Assembly (NCBI GenBank): GCA_964559205.1
Contig: CAZLHV010000005.1
Location: 1-40,334 of the forward strand
DNA: 40,334 nucleotides
Reading direction: 5' to 3'
Source of the DNA: GWF2-43-63 sp964559205
Lineage (GTDB): Bacteria > Bacteroidota > Bacteroidia > Bacteroidales > DTU049
A model generated the notes under the pieces. The model made no database searches. It had not been told where the DNA came from and saw only the letters and a program-made list of their open reading frames with translations. The translations under genes and the position numbers were made by a program. Shown here piece after piece: positions 32,214 through 40,076 of the stretch; the stretch's first letter is position 1, and each line of letters begins with the position of its first letter.

Positions 32214-32229
32214 AACCAGAAACGACGTT

Positions 32230-32712
32230 ATGGATCAATACATCAGACAAATTGTTGAGGCACTTCATTTGCAGCCGCATCCCGAAGGAGGTTATTACAG
32301 CGAAACCTACCGTCACGCCGAAGCATTGTCAACATCGCATGGCAAGCGAAATCTGAGCACTGCCATTTATTATCTGCTGCATGAAAACGACAAATCGCAT
32401 TTTCATCGGTTACGTTCCGATGAATTGTGGTTTCATCATGCAGGTAGCCCTGCAGAAATTGTTTTGCTGAGTGATACAGGTTTTGAGACCCGTTTGCTGG
32501 GTTCAAATCTGGCCTTTGGCGAAACACCCCAGCTGATCATCCCGGCGGGAGTTTGGTTTGCGGCGCATCTCCCTTCAAAAAAAGGCTTTGCACTGATGAG
32601 TTGCGTGGTTTCGCCGGGCTTTTCTTTCGAGGATTTTGAAATGGCCACAGAAGCCGATATCCGGATGAAACACGCTGATCCGGATGCGTTTATGCATTTT
32701 GTAAAGGCCTGA
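32230..32712 (+). CDS. DUF985 cupin-fold protein
   Basis: 160 residues matching the cupin_5 (DUF985) family from end to end: LHLQPHPEGGYYSETYRH, STAIYYLLHENDKSHFHRLRSDELWFHHAG, IPAGVWFAAHL and VVSPGFSFEDFEMA. Family members are small beta-barrels with a metal site formed by His and Glu residues; their reaction is not settled, and some act on sugar-type substrates. Cytoplasmic. It is divergent from the proline dehydrogenase gene and ends 3 bases before the convergent MEMO-AMMECR1 gene. Confidence 0.9.
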   Translation: MDQYIRQIVEALHLQPHPEGGYYSETYRHAEALSTSHGKRNLSTAIYYLLHENDKSHFHRLRSDELWFHHAGSPAEIVLLSDTGFETRLLGSNLAFGETPQLIIPAGVWFAAHLPSKKGFALMSCVVSPGFSFEDFEMATEADIRMKHADPDAFMHFVKA

Positions 32713-32715
32713 AAA

Positions 32716-34214
32716 CTATTCCTTCAAAACAATGGCTTCGTAAATATAGATTTCAGTAGCAGCATCCTTCCAGCCGTCCCAACCCAAGCCAGCCTTATCA
32801 CGGCTGCAATGCCCAAGCATTTCTTCGGTTGTCCACCCCTGCTCTGTAGCCACCTGTGGCAGAAACGTCCCGCTCCGATTACCGTTTTTGATGTAAATGC
32901 CGTGTTTTCCGGGCACGATCTGTTCGGTGGAGTCTATTTTGCGCATCGGGGTGAGCACTGAAATCTCAAGCTCAATCTTATCAAAATCTTCAGCGCTGAC
33001 CGGACCAAAACGCGGATCGGAAAACGCAGCAGCCCGTGCCATATCTTTGATGTTGCCTGCCAATTCGGCATCCTGCCTGAATGTGCCAATGCAGCCCCGA
33101 AGCTTTCCGTCAAGATGTAGCGTGACAAACACACCGCACTTTTCTTGTAGAATTGCCGGCAATGAATCGGGCAACTCATAAGGTTCATTTGTCAGACCTG
33201 CACGNNNNNNNNNNGAATGCTCGCTCTTGCAATTTCAAACATGACGGTTTGCTCATCGGCCGTAAACGACATTTCGGTCATGGGTCTTTCAGACTTAACT
33301 TCAGGTTTCTGTCTGATGACAATGGAAGTATAGCCAACAACCCTCGAAAAATCACCAGAAACGTCGCCCGAATTTGCATATTTCAGCTTTTGAAATGCAA
33401 AGCGCAGTGATCCGCCGGTGAGTTTTAGCATGACATAAACAGCGCTGTAACCGCATAATGCCGTGATATGATTGTTGATCCCTGACTTTTCAATACCTGA
33501 AACGGCCTGCTTGAAAATCTCCAGGTCCCCGCTCAGAATACTCTGAATAACAGTGCTGTCGGAGCGCACAGCATCGGCATATCCGGGATAATGACTCAAG
33601 TCGGTGCTGATGACAAAAAGGTTATCATCGTTGAAATATGGTTTCAGTGCTGCGGCAATCTGATCGAGTTTTGCACTGTTTTTTGTACCGAGGGTGATCG
33701 GGACGATGTTAAAGCCTTTTTTCAGCGTGTATTGCAAAAAGGGCAATTCGACCTCCAGACAATGATCCTCGTCATGGTGTGTTTGCGGAAAACCAAAAAG
33801 CTCGTTTTGCTTAAGTTGTGCGGTTATTGTTGTATCGATCGGCACTTTGCCAATGGGTGTGCTGAACGATGATCCATGAAAAACGCATGCACCATCGAAG
33901 GCTGCCACATGGCTCGAGCCAAGCAGAAAAACGGTTTTGTATTGTTTACTCTCTCTAAGCGCAGCAAATCCATGAGCCGCTACATTTCCGCTGAAGGTAT
34001 AGCCGGCGTGGGGCACAACCATTGCCCTGACCCGCGTTGTGTCCGGAGCCAGAATGATCTGATTCAGCTCTTTTTCAAGGTATTTGAGCAACTCAGATTC
34101 CCTTGCTGGATAAAACTGTCCGGCCACATGAGGAGGACGGTCGCACAAATCATTTTGTGCGTCGGAAAGGTGGGTGATGTTCATAACTAAACAGACAATA
34201 AACAAATACTTCAT
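32716..34214 (-). CDS. amrB: MEMO-AMMECR1 fusion, AmmeMemoRadiSam system proteins B and A (interrupted by assembly gap)
   Basis: From ATG 34214, MKYLFIVCLVMNITHLSDAQ is a signal peptide. The MEMO domain (about 26-300) has its metal ligands: VVPHAGYTFSG (His69), LLGSSHVAAFDG (His102) and ALCGYSAVY (Cys254). After a short linker, FTADEQTVMFEIARASI begins AMMECR1, which runs into ten Ns (33205-33214) and resumes in another frame as RAGLTNEPYELPDSLP, GVFVTLHLDGKLRGCIGTF. The frames meet if the true gap is 2 mod 3 in length, so I read one fused gene rather than two. The system, with its radical SAM partner, is of unknown chemistry. Confidence 0.85.
33205..33214. other. Assembly gap of ten Ns
   Basis: Ten Ns, probably a placeholder of arbitrary length, interrupt the AMMECR1 domain. 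Flanking reading frames differ by two bases at this length. Confidence 0.98.
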
Positions 34215-34344
34215 TCTGAGGTAAATATACAATGAGAATGTCCGAAATGCAAGTGAAATTTACTAAAAATTACCAATTAGTATTCATAAAACATTTCTTT
34301 GCTGCCAAAATATAAATAAATGTCGATAGGGAGTCAGCGACAAT

Positions 34345-34389
34345 TAACTTTGGTCATATCTGATTGCATTGAGAGAAATTTTATCTTTG
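34345..34389 (+). promoter_or_regulatory. Two -7 boxes upstream of the radical SAM gene
   Basis: TAACTTTG (34345-34352) and TATCTTTG (34382-34389) both fit TAnnTTTG. The second ends 4 nt before ATG 34394, so it would give a leaderless transcript; the first would give a leader of about 35 nt. Confidence 0.45.
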
Positions 34390-34393
34390 TCAA

Positions 34394-35518
34394 ATGAACA
34401 AACGCGATTTTCTTAAAAGTATGGCTGCCGCTGGTTTCTCAGCAGCAATGCCCCGTTCACTTCAGGCTGATCAACTGTTTAATCATCAACTTGCATCCGC
34501 AATGTCAGTTGAAGCACGTTACTACGATGTTTTAATCGATCGCGACGTGATTAAATGCATGTTATGTCCTCACGCCTGTGCTTTGAAAAATGGCCAGAGT
34601 GGCATGTGCAAAACCCGTTACAGCAATGGCAGCAAGCTCATGACCAAAGCCTATGGCAATCCGGTAGCGGTTCATGTCGATCCGGTTGAAAAAAAACCAC
34701 TGCATCACTTTCTTCCCGGAGCAAAAGTGTATTCTCTTGGAACCGCCGGTTGCAATCTGCGATGCCTGAACTGTCAGAATTCAGAAATTTCGCAAGTGTC
34801 ACCCGACGTCATTCCATCGTTTGAAATGTCGCCCGAACAAGTTGTCAGCAATGCCCTTGAACTCAAATCTGATGGTATTGCCTTTACCTATACCGAACCC
34901 ACGGTGTTTTTTGAATACATGATCGATACGGCCAAACTGGCACGCCAGGCCGGGCTTAAAACAATCGTCATTTCAAACGGATACATCCTGCCTGATCCGC
35001 TCAGTGAGCTTATATCGGTAACCGATGCCTTCAACATCGATCTCAAAGCTTTCAGCGCAAAAGTGTATTCGGAATTATGCGGCGCAAAAGCCGAACCTGT
35101 GAAAAACACCTTGAAGCAAATCAGAGATTCGAAAGCATGGCTGGAGATTACCACTCTGCTTGTAAGTGGTTACAGCGACAACATGGAGGAGTATTTCAAA
35201 CTGACCGAATGGCTTGTGAACAATGATTTTTTGGGTACGCCACTTCATATCTCACGGTTCTTCCCTGCATACAGGTTGAAAGATTCGCTTCCCACCGATT
35301 TGAAAATCATGGAACAGGCATGGAAAACCGCAAACGAGGCAGGATTGAAATATGTTTACACAGGCAACCTGCGCGATGGCGCACACGAAAACACGATCTG
35401 TCCTTCATGTGGAACCTTGCTTGTAAGCCGCTCGGGTTATCAAACGGCTGTAGAAAACCTGAATGATGGGAAATGCAGTCAATGCGGGCTTAATATTCCC
35501 GGTGTCTGGAACAAATAG
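34394..35518 (+). CDS. amrS: AmmeMemoRadiSam system radical SAM enzyme, with Tat-like N-terminus
   Basis: 374 residues. Radical SAM cysteines CNLRCLNC (Cys120, Cys124, Cys127) follow GTAG; before them is the family cysteine group CMLCPHACALKNGQSGMC (55-72), and the C-terminus has a zinc ribbon (CPSCG, then CSQCG). This fits the PflA-like subgroup linked to AMMECR1 and MEMO. Residues 1-24 (NKRDFLK, then SMAAAGFSAAM, then SLQA) look like a twin-arginine export signal with KR instead of RR. An exported radical SAM enzyme would be unusual; the N-terminus may instead be a non-exported remnant. It is divergent from its partner gene and followed after 7 bases by a HAD gene. Confidence 0.92.
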   Translation: MNKRDFLKSMAAAGFSAAMPRSLQADQLFNHQLASAMSVEARYYDVLIDRDVIKCMLCPHACALKNGQSGMCKTRYSNGSKLMTKAYGNPVAVHVDPVEKKPLHHFLPGAKVYSLGTAGCNLRCLNCQNSEISQVSPDVIPSFEMSPEQVVSNALELKSDGIAFTYTEPTVFFEYMIDTAKLARQAGLKTIVISNGYILPDPLSELISVTDAFNIDLKAFSAKVYSELCGAKAEPVKNTLKQIRDSKAWLEITTLLVSGYSDNMEEYFKLTEWLVNNDFLGTPLHISRFFPAYRLKDSLPTDLKIMEQAWKTANEAGLKYVYTGNLRDGAHENTICPSCGTLLVSRSGYQTAVENLNDGKCSQCGLNIPGVWNK

Positions 35519-35525
35519 ATTTTGA

Positions 35526-36008
35526 ATGAAAAACATCCGTCACATTGTGTTTGACTGGGGCGATACCCTTATGCGGGACAATCCGCAGGAAAGCGGCCCC
35601 ATGTGCGATTGGGAGCAGGTAGCGTTGCTTCCGTATGCAGCCGAAACCTTGCATAAATTGCATGGGATGTTTCATCTGACCGTTGCCACCAATGCAGGTG
35701 TGAGCGATACGGCCATGATGCGAAAGGCCTTGCAGCGTGCGGGCATCGAGCATTACTTCTCTGATTATTTCTCATCAAAAGATCTGGGTGTTTCAAAACC
35801 CGATCCTGCATTCTTCAAACAGGTATGCCTCCAGGCTGGCTTCACGCCCGAAGAATCACTGATGATCGGCAACGATTATCAAAAAGACATGGTTGGAGCG
35901 CACATGGCAGGAATGACAACCATTTTGCTCAATCACATACAAGCGGAAGGACCATTTCCTTTTGCTGATGTCGTGATTGAATGTCTGTCGGAACTAAAAA
36001 TACGTTGA
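35526..36008 (+). CDS. HAD-superfamily hydrolase
   Basis: 160 residues. Motif I FDWGDTLM, motif II TNAG, motif III KPDPAFF, and motif IV IGNDYQKDMVGA are in order, with a short cap. The residue two after the nucleophile Asp is Gly, not the Asp of typical phosphatases (DxD); Asp comes one later (DWGD). Phosphatase activity on a small phosphorylated substrate is likely but not assured. Cytoplasmic. It follows the radical SAM gene by 7 bases and ends 2 bases before the convergent phosphorylase gene. Confidence 0.88.
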   Translation: MKNIRHIVFDWGDTLMRDNPQESGPMCDWEQVALLPYAAETLHKLHGMFHLTVATNAGVSDTAMMRKALQRAGIEHYFSDYFSSKDLGVSKPDPAFFKQVCLQAGFTPEESLMIGNDYQKDMVGAHMAGMTTILLNHIQAEGPFPFADVVIECLSELKIR

Positions 36009-36010
36009 GA

Positions 36011-36823
36011 TCAGATCCGGTTCAGAATCTCTTTGAGTATGGCGGTCATTTTTGGTTCAGCCGCATTGGCAGCCTCTATCACCTCCTCGTGGCTCACAGC
36101 AACGGTTTCTTCCATGCCGCCAAGATCGGTAATCACCGAAAGGGCAAACACACGCATGCCTCCATGACGGGCAACGATGACTTCAGGAACGGTTGACATT
36201 CCCACTGCATCGGCACCGATGATGCGCATGTATCGGTACTCTGCAGGTGTTTCAAACGTGGGTCCGCTCACCGATGCATAGACCCCTTCCTGTGTTTTGA
36301 TATTCAGATCTTTTGCGACTTGTTTTGCCAATGAAAGCAGTTCCTGATCATAGGCCTCGCTCATGTCAGGAAATCTGGGTCCAAGCTCATCGTAGTTTTT
36401 TCCGATCAGCGGATTCGATGGCATAAGATTAATATGATCGTTGATGAACATGATATCGCCCACGCTGAATGCTTTATTCATGCCACCGGCAGCATTCGAC
36501 ACCACCATGGTTTGGATGCCCAGATGCTTAAATACCCTGACCGGAAAGGTGGCTTCCTGCATGGTATAGCCTTCGTAAAAATGGAAGCGACCTTGCATGG
36601 CTACAATGTCTTTTCCGCTCAGTTTACCAAAAATCAATCGTCCCTGATGACCCTTAACGGTAGAAACCGGGAAATTCGGAATATCACTGTAGGGGATGCT
36701 GTCGATGATGTCAATTTCGTTGACAAGGCCACCGAGTCCCGTCCCAAGAATAATTCCTATCTGCGGTTTGACACTTGTTTTGCTGCCAATAAAATCAGCT
36801 GTTTCTTTTATTTTTGCTAACAT
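36011..36823 (-). CDS. Purine nucleoside phosphorylase (trimeric type)
   Basis: 270 residues from ATG 36823. Signatures: IGIILGTGLGGLV, VKGHQGRLIFG (phosphate-binding His), MQGRFHFYEGY, VVSNAAGGMNKAF, GVYASVSGPTFETPAEYRY and GADAVGMSTVPEVIVARH. It splits inosine and guanosine with phosphate for purine salvage. It is coupled to lpxK: the lpxK stop lies 29 bases inside this gene. A longer frame from ATG 36862 adds 13 residues without homology and is less likely. Confidence 0.94.
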   Translation of the reverse strand: MLAKIKETADFIGSKTSVKPQIGIILGTGLGGLVNEIDIIDSIPYSDIPNFPVSTVKGHQGRLIFGKLSGKDIVAMQGRFHFYEGYTMQEATFPVRVFKHLGIQTMVVSNAAGGMNKAFSVGDIMFINDHINLMPSNPLIGKNYDELGPRFPDMSEAYDQELLSLAKQVAKDLNIKTQEGVYASVSGPTFETPAEYRYMRIIGADAVGMSTVPEVIVARHGGMRVFALSVITDLGGMEETVAVSHEEVIEAANAAEPKMTAILKEILNRI

Positions 36824-37895
36824 AGTCGAGAATAATTTGATCGAAAGGTTTGCTTTTGCCAATGTGAAATCCGGCTTTCACCGGAATGTAATGAACCGGC
36901 AAAGCTATCAATTTTTCCCGAATTTCGGGTACAATTAGCCTTGCAACATCTTTTCTTGTCGTAAATATGGCTTTGTTACGTACCATATGGCTGTTGTAAT
37001 CGTCCACCAGCTTTTGCGCTTCTGACGGCGTAAACGCATGATGATCGGGATAGATGTGAGGGTACAATTCAACACAATTACGCCTGACATATTCTTCGAG
37101 CGGATATGGATTGGCAATGCCGGTGATGATGAATGTCGAATAAATGTTTTTTGTAACAGGGGCCTGATTTCCGCCATGATAAACCGGCAGGGGATCGCCA
37201 TATTGCAGATAAGAAAAATAAACATGCTGAGCGGGATTAAGCCGCAGTTTCTGAGTTACATCGCGCTCGATGAGCGGAGAAAACACCTTGGGTGATTTTG
37301 TCACCACCACAATATCGGCTCTCTTTTTTGCCACAATGGGTTCGCGGAGTTTTCCTACCGGGATGACGTGATCGTTGTAAAACGGATTCAGATAATCTGT
37401 GAGCAGAATGTATAATCCGGCCCTGACCGACAGATGCTGATAGCCGTCATCCATCAGCACCACGCTGGTTTCAGGAAAAAGCTCTTTTATTTTGCGTATG
37501 CCCACGGCACGCTTTGCACAAACAAACACCCTGACACTTCCGGGAAGACTGTGCACATATTCCCATGCTTCGTCGCCGATATCGTTGACCGTGTGCTGAT
37601 CGTTGCAATGAATAAAACCGCGGGTCTTACGCTTGTAGCCACGCAAAATAACAGCCACCTGATGACTCTGTTGTGTGAGTAATTCGGCAATGTATCCCGT
37701 ATGTGGCGTTTTACCTGTGCCACCGGCCGAAATATTTCCGACACAAATCACTGGAAATGGAAATGCATGTCGTTTGCGAAGCCCCCACAAAAACATCAGT
37801 TTTCTGATGGAAATCATCAGCAAATAAAACAACTGAAAAGGATATAATAGCAGTCGGAATCCCATAGTGGCTGTAAATATATCAATTTTTTGCAT
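36795..37895 (-). CDS. lpxK: Tetraacyldisaccharide 4'-kinase
   Basis: 366 residues. An N-terminal membrane-associated helix (LLLYPFQLFYLLMISIRKLMF) precedes the Walker A GNISAGGTGKTP (53-64) with the lysine at 62, then VILRGYKRKTRGF, DDGYQHLSV and ITGIANPYPLEEY. It phosphorylates the 4' position of the tetraacyl disaccharide in lipid A synthesis at the inner face of the inner membrane. The same operon then has purine phosphorylase. It is divergent from the glycosyltransferase gene. Confidence 0.95.
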   Translation of the reverse strand: MQKIDIFTATMGFRLLLYPFQLFYLLMISIRKLMFLWGLRKRHAFPFPVICVGNISAGGTGKTPHTGYIAELLTQQSHQVAVILRGYKRKTRGFIHCNDQHTVNDIGDEAWEYVHSLPGSVRVFVCAKRAVGIRKIKELFPETSVVLMDDGYQHLSVRAGLYILLTDYLNPFYNDHVIPVGKLREPIVAKKRADIVVVTKSPKVFSPLIERDVTQKLRLNPAQHVYFSYLQYGDPLPVYHGGNQAPVTKNIYSTFIITGIANPYPLEEYVRRNCVELYPHIYPDHHAFTPSEAQKLVDDYNSHMVRNKAIFTTRKDVARLIVPEIREKLIALPVHYIPVKAGFHIGKSKPFDQIILDYVSKNKRNS

Positions 37896-37932
37896 TCTTA
37901 AAGTTAATTCATGGAATATTTGAAAATATAAT

Positions 37933-37940
37933 TACATTTG
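37933..37940 (+). promoter_or_regulatory. -7 box of the glycosyltransferase-pyrC operon
   Basis: TACATTTG fits TAnnTTTG, 14 nt before the GTG start at 37955. A dyad ATATTT-GA-AAATAT lies at 37916-37929. Confidence 0.5.
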
Positions 37941-37954
37941 CACAAAGCAATCCC

Positions 37955-38689
37955 GTGTCCGATTCCTTAGTCATCATACCAACCTACAACGAGAAAGAGA
38001 ACATCGAAAGCATTATCCGTAAAGTGTTTTCGCTGGAAAAGGAATTTCATATTCTTATTGTTGAAGACAATTCTCCCGATGGAACGGCAAACATTGTGAA
38101 AAAACTCATGCTGGAGTTTCCCGAACGTTTGTTTATTGAAGAACGCAAAGGCAAACTGGGTCTTGGTACAGCCTATATTCACGGATTTAAATGGGCACTG
38201 GCAAGGCATTATGATTACATTTTTGAAATGGACGCCGATTTCAGTCACAACCCCGAGGACCTTCCACGCTTGTATGAAGCCTGCCATACCGACAAACACG
38301 ACATGGCCGTGGGTTCGCGCTATAAAACCGGCGTGAATGTGGTTAACTGGCCTATGGGACGCGTCATGCTGTCGTATTACGCCTCTGCATATGTTCGTTT
38401 CATCACCCGCATGAAAGTTCGTGATACCACCGCGGGTTTTGTGTGTTACACACGTAGAGTCCTCGAAGCCATTCGCTTCGATCGCATTTCCTTTATGGGA
38501 TATGCTTTTCAGATTGAAATGAAATACACCATCCACAAGCTGGGATTCAATATTCATGAAGTGCCCATCATTTTTACCGACCGTACCCTGGGCCAATCAA
38601 AAATGTCAAAAGGCATCATTCGTGAAGCTTTTTTTGGGGTTATTCAGCTTAGATTGAGGAATACCAAACGTCGCCACCGTAAAAAATGA
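37955..38689 (+). CDS. Polyprenol monophosphomannose synthase-like glycosyltransferase (GT2)
   Basis: 244 residues from a GTG start; no upstream ATG in frame. GT-A fold: IIPTYNEKENIESII, IVEDNSPDGTA, KGKLGLGTAYIHGFKWA and EMDADFSHNPEDLPRLY, with the DAD metal motif at 93-95, and WPMGRVMLSYYASAYVRF. The pattern is that of DPM1-like enzymes that link mannose or another sugar to a polyprenyl phosphate at the inner membrane. There is no C-terminal membrane anchor, as in the short form. It overlaps the pyrC start by 4 bases (ATGA). Confidence 0.93.
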   Translation: MSDSLVIIPTYNEKENIESIIRKVFSLEKEFHILIVEDNSPDGTANIVKKLMLEFPERLFIEERKGKLGLGTAYIHGFKWALARHYDYIFEMDADFSHNPEDLPRLYEACHTDKHDMAVGSRYKTGVNVVNWPMGRVMLSYYASAYVRFITRMKVRDTTAGFVCYTRRVLEAIRFDRISFMGYAFQIEMKYTIHKLGFNIHEVPIIFTDRTLGQSKMSKGIIREAFFGVIQLRLRNTKRRHRKK

Positions 38690-40032
38690 ACGATTTTCAC
38701 ATCTTTAACGCCCTGATTGTCAACGAGCAAAAGACGTTTCAGGGTGAAGTTTTTATTTCCGGCGGAATCATCACCAAGGTTTCGGAAAACCGGGTGTCTC
38801 CCACCCCCGCTGGTTACACGCCGATCGATGCCGGCGGCAAACTGCTAATTCCGGGTGTCATCGACGATCAGGTGCATTTCAGACAACCCGGCATGGAATA
38901 CAAGGCCGATATGGCAAGCGAAAGCTGTGCTGCCGTGGCCGGTGGCGTAACGACGTTTATGGATATGCCCAACACAAAGCCACCCACCCTGAGCCTTGCA
39001 TTGCTTGAAGAAAAATACCGCATGGCTGCGCAGGCTTCGTTGGCCAACTACAGCTTTTTCATGGGCGTGTCGAACCAAAATGTCGAAGAGGTGCTCCGCA
39101 CGCCCATCGATACGGTGTGCGGTGTGAAAATCTTCCTCGGCGCGTCAACCGGCAACCTTCTGGTCGATGACATGCAGGCCATTGAACATTTGTTTCAAAA
39201 CACACCACATATTGTTGCGGCTCATTGCGAAGACGAAGGCACCATCAGGAGAATGAGCGAACAATACCGGAATCAATACGGCGATCATGCTCCGGCTTCT
39301 GTTCACCCGCTGATCCGAAATGCAGAAGTCTGTTATCTTTCTTCTTCAAAAGCCGTTGAGCTGGCACGCAAAGCCGGAACGCGACTCCATGTGTTTCATC
39401 TTTCCACTGCTGACGAACTGAATCTCTTCGATGCCACAACGCCCCTCGAAAAAAAGAGAATTACGGCTGAAGTGTGTGTGCACCACCTTTGGTTCACCGA
39501 TGCCGATTATGATACAAAAGGAAATCTCATCAAATGGAATCCGGCCATTAAAAGTATTGCAGATCGTGACGCCCTGCGTGAAGGTCTCATGTCAGGCCGG
39601 CTCGATGTGGTTGCTACCGATCATGCCCCGCATTTGCTAAACGAAAAAATGCAGGCCTATTTCGATGCTCCTTCGGGAGGCCCCATGGTGCAGCACAGCC
39701 TGCAGGCCATGCTTGCACTCAGCCAGCAGGGCTGCTGGTCGGTTGAGGATGTGGTGCGTTTTATGTGTCACCAGCCTGCCATTCTTTTCAATATTTCAAA
39801 ACGCGGCTTCATCCGCGAAGGCTATTATGCCGATCTGGTGCTGGTTGACATGAACAGCCCCTACACCGTAACCCGCGATAACATCCTCTACAAATGCGGA
39901 TGGTCGCCCATGGAAGGACAAACTTTTCCCGCCACCATCGCCAAAACCTTTGTCAACGGCCATCTTGTGTGGGACAACGGAAAAGTGGTCGGAACGAAAG
40001 TGGGGATGCGATTGGGGTTTGAGAGGGGGTGA
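38686..40032 (+). CDS. pyrC: Dihydroorotase, Bacteroidota type
   Basis: 448 residues of the amidohydrolase fold. The first metal motif is DDQVHFRQPG (60-69), with Gln62 in the place of the first His of HxH; Lys148 (VKIFLGAS) fits the carboxylated lysine, and His180 (AAHCEDE), His238 (FHLST) and Asp312 (ATDHAPH) are present. The QVHFRxPG form is common in Bacteroidota dihydroorotases as I remember. It closes carbamoyl aspartate to dihydroorotate in pyrimidine synthesis. It is translationally coupled to the glycosyltransferase gene. Confidence 0.93.
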   Translation: MNDFHIFNALIVNEQKTFQGEVFISGGIITKVSENRVSPTPAGYTPIDAGGKLLIPGVIDDQVHFRQPGMEYKADMASESCAAVAGGVTTFMDMPNTKPPTLSLALLEEKYRMAAQASLANYSFFMGVSNQNVEEVLRTPIDTVCGVKIFLGASTGNLLVDDMQAIEHLFQNTPHIVAAHCEDEGTIRRMSEQYRNQYGDHAPASVHPLIRNAEVCYLSSSKAVELARKAGTRLHVFHLSTADELNLFDATTPLEKKRITAEVCVHHLWFTDADYDTKGNLIKWNPAIKSIADRDALREGLMSGRLDVVATDHAPHLLNEKMQAYFDAPSGGPMVQHSLQAMLALSQQGCWSVEDVVRFMCHQPAILFNISKRGFIREGYYADLVLVDMNSPYTVTRDNILYKCGWSPMEGQTFPATIAKTFVNGHLVWDNGKVVGTKVGMRLGFERG

Positions 40033-40076
40033 GGGTTGACTGGCTGTCTAATAGATTGGCGGTATGTGGCATTTGA

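Noticed and set aside
32716..33204. Separate AMMECR1 gene starting after the gap
   Set aside because: The frame is open right up to the Ns and the domain's first helix lies on the other side in the MEMO frame, so a split by the gap explains it better.
37967..38596. Open frame of 209 codons opposite the glycosyltransferase gene
   Set aside because: Shadow; no start context or motif.
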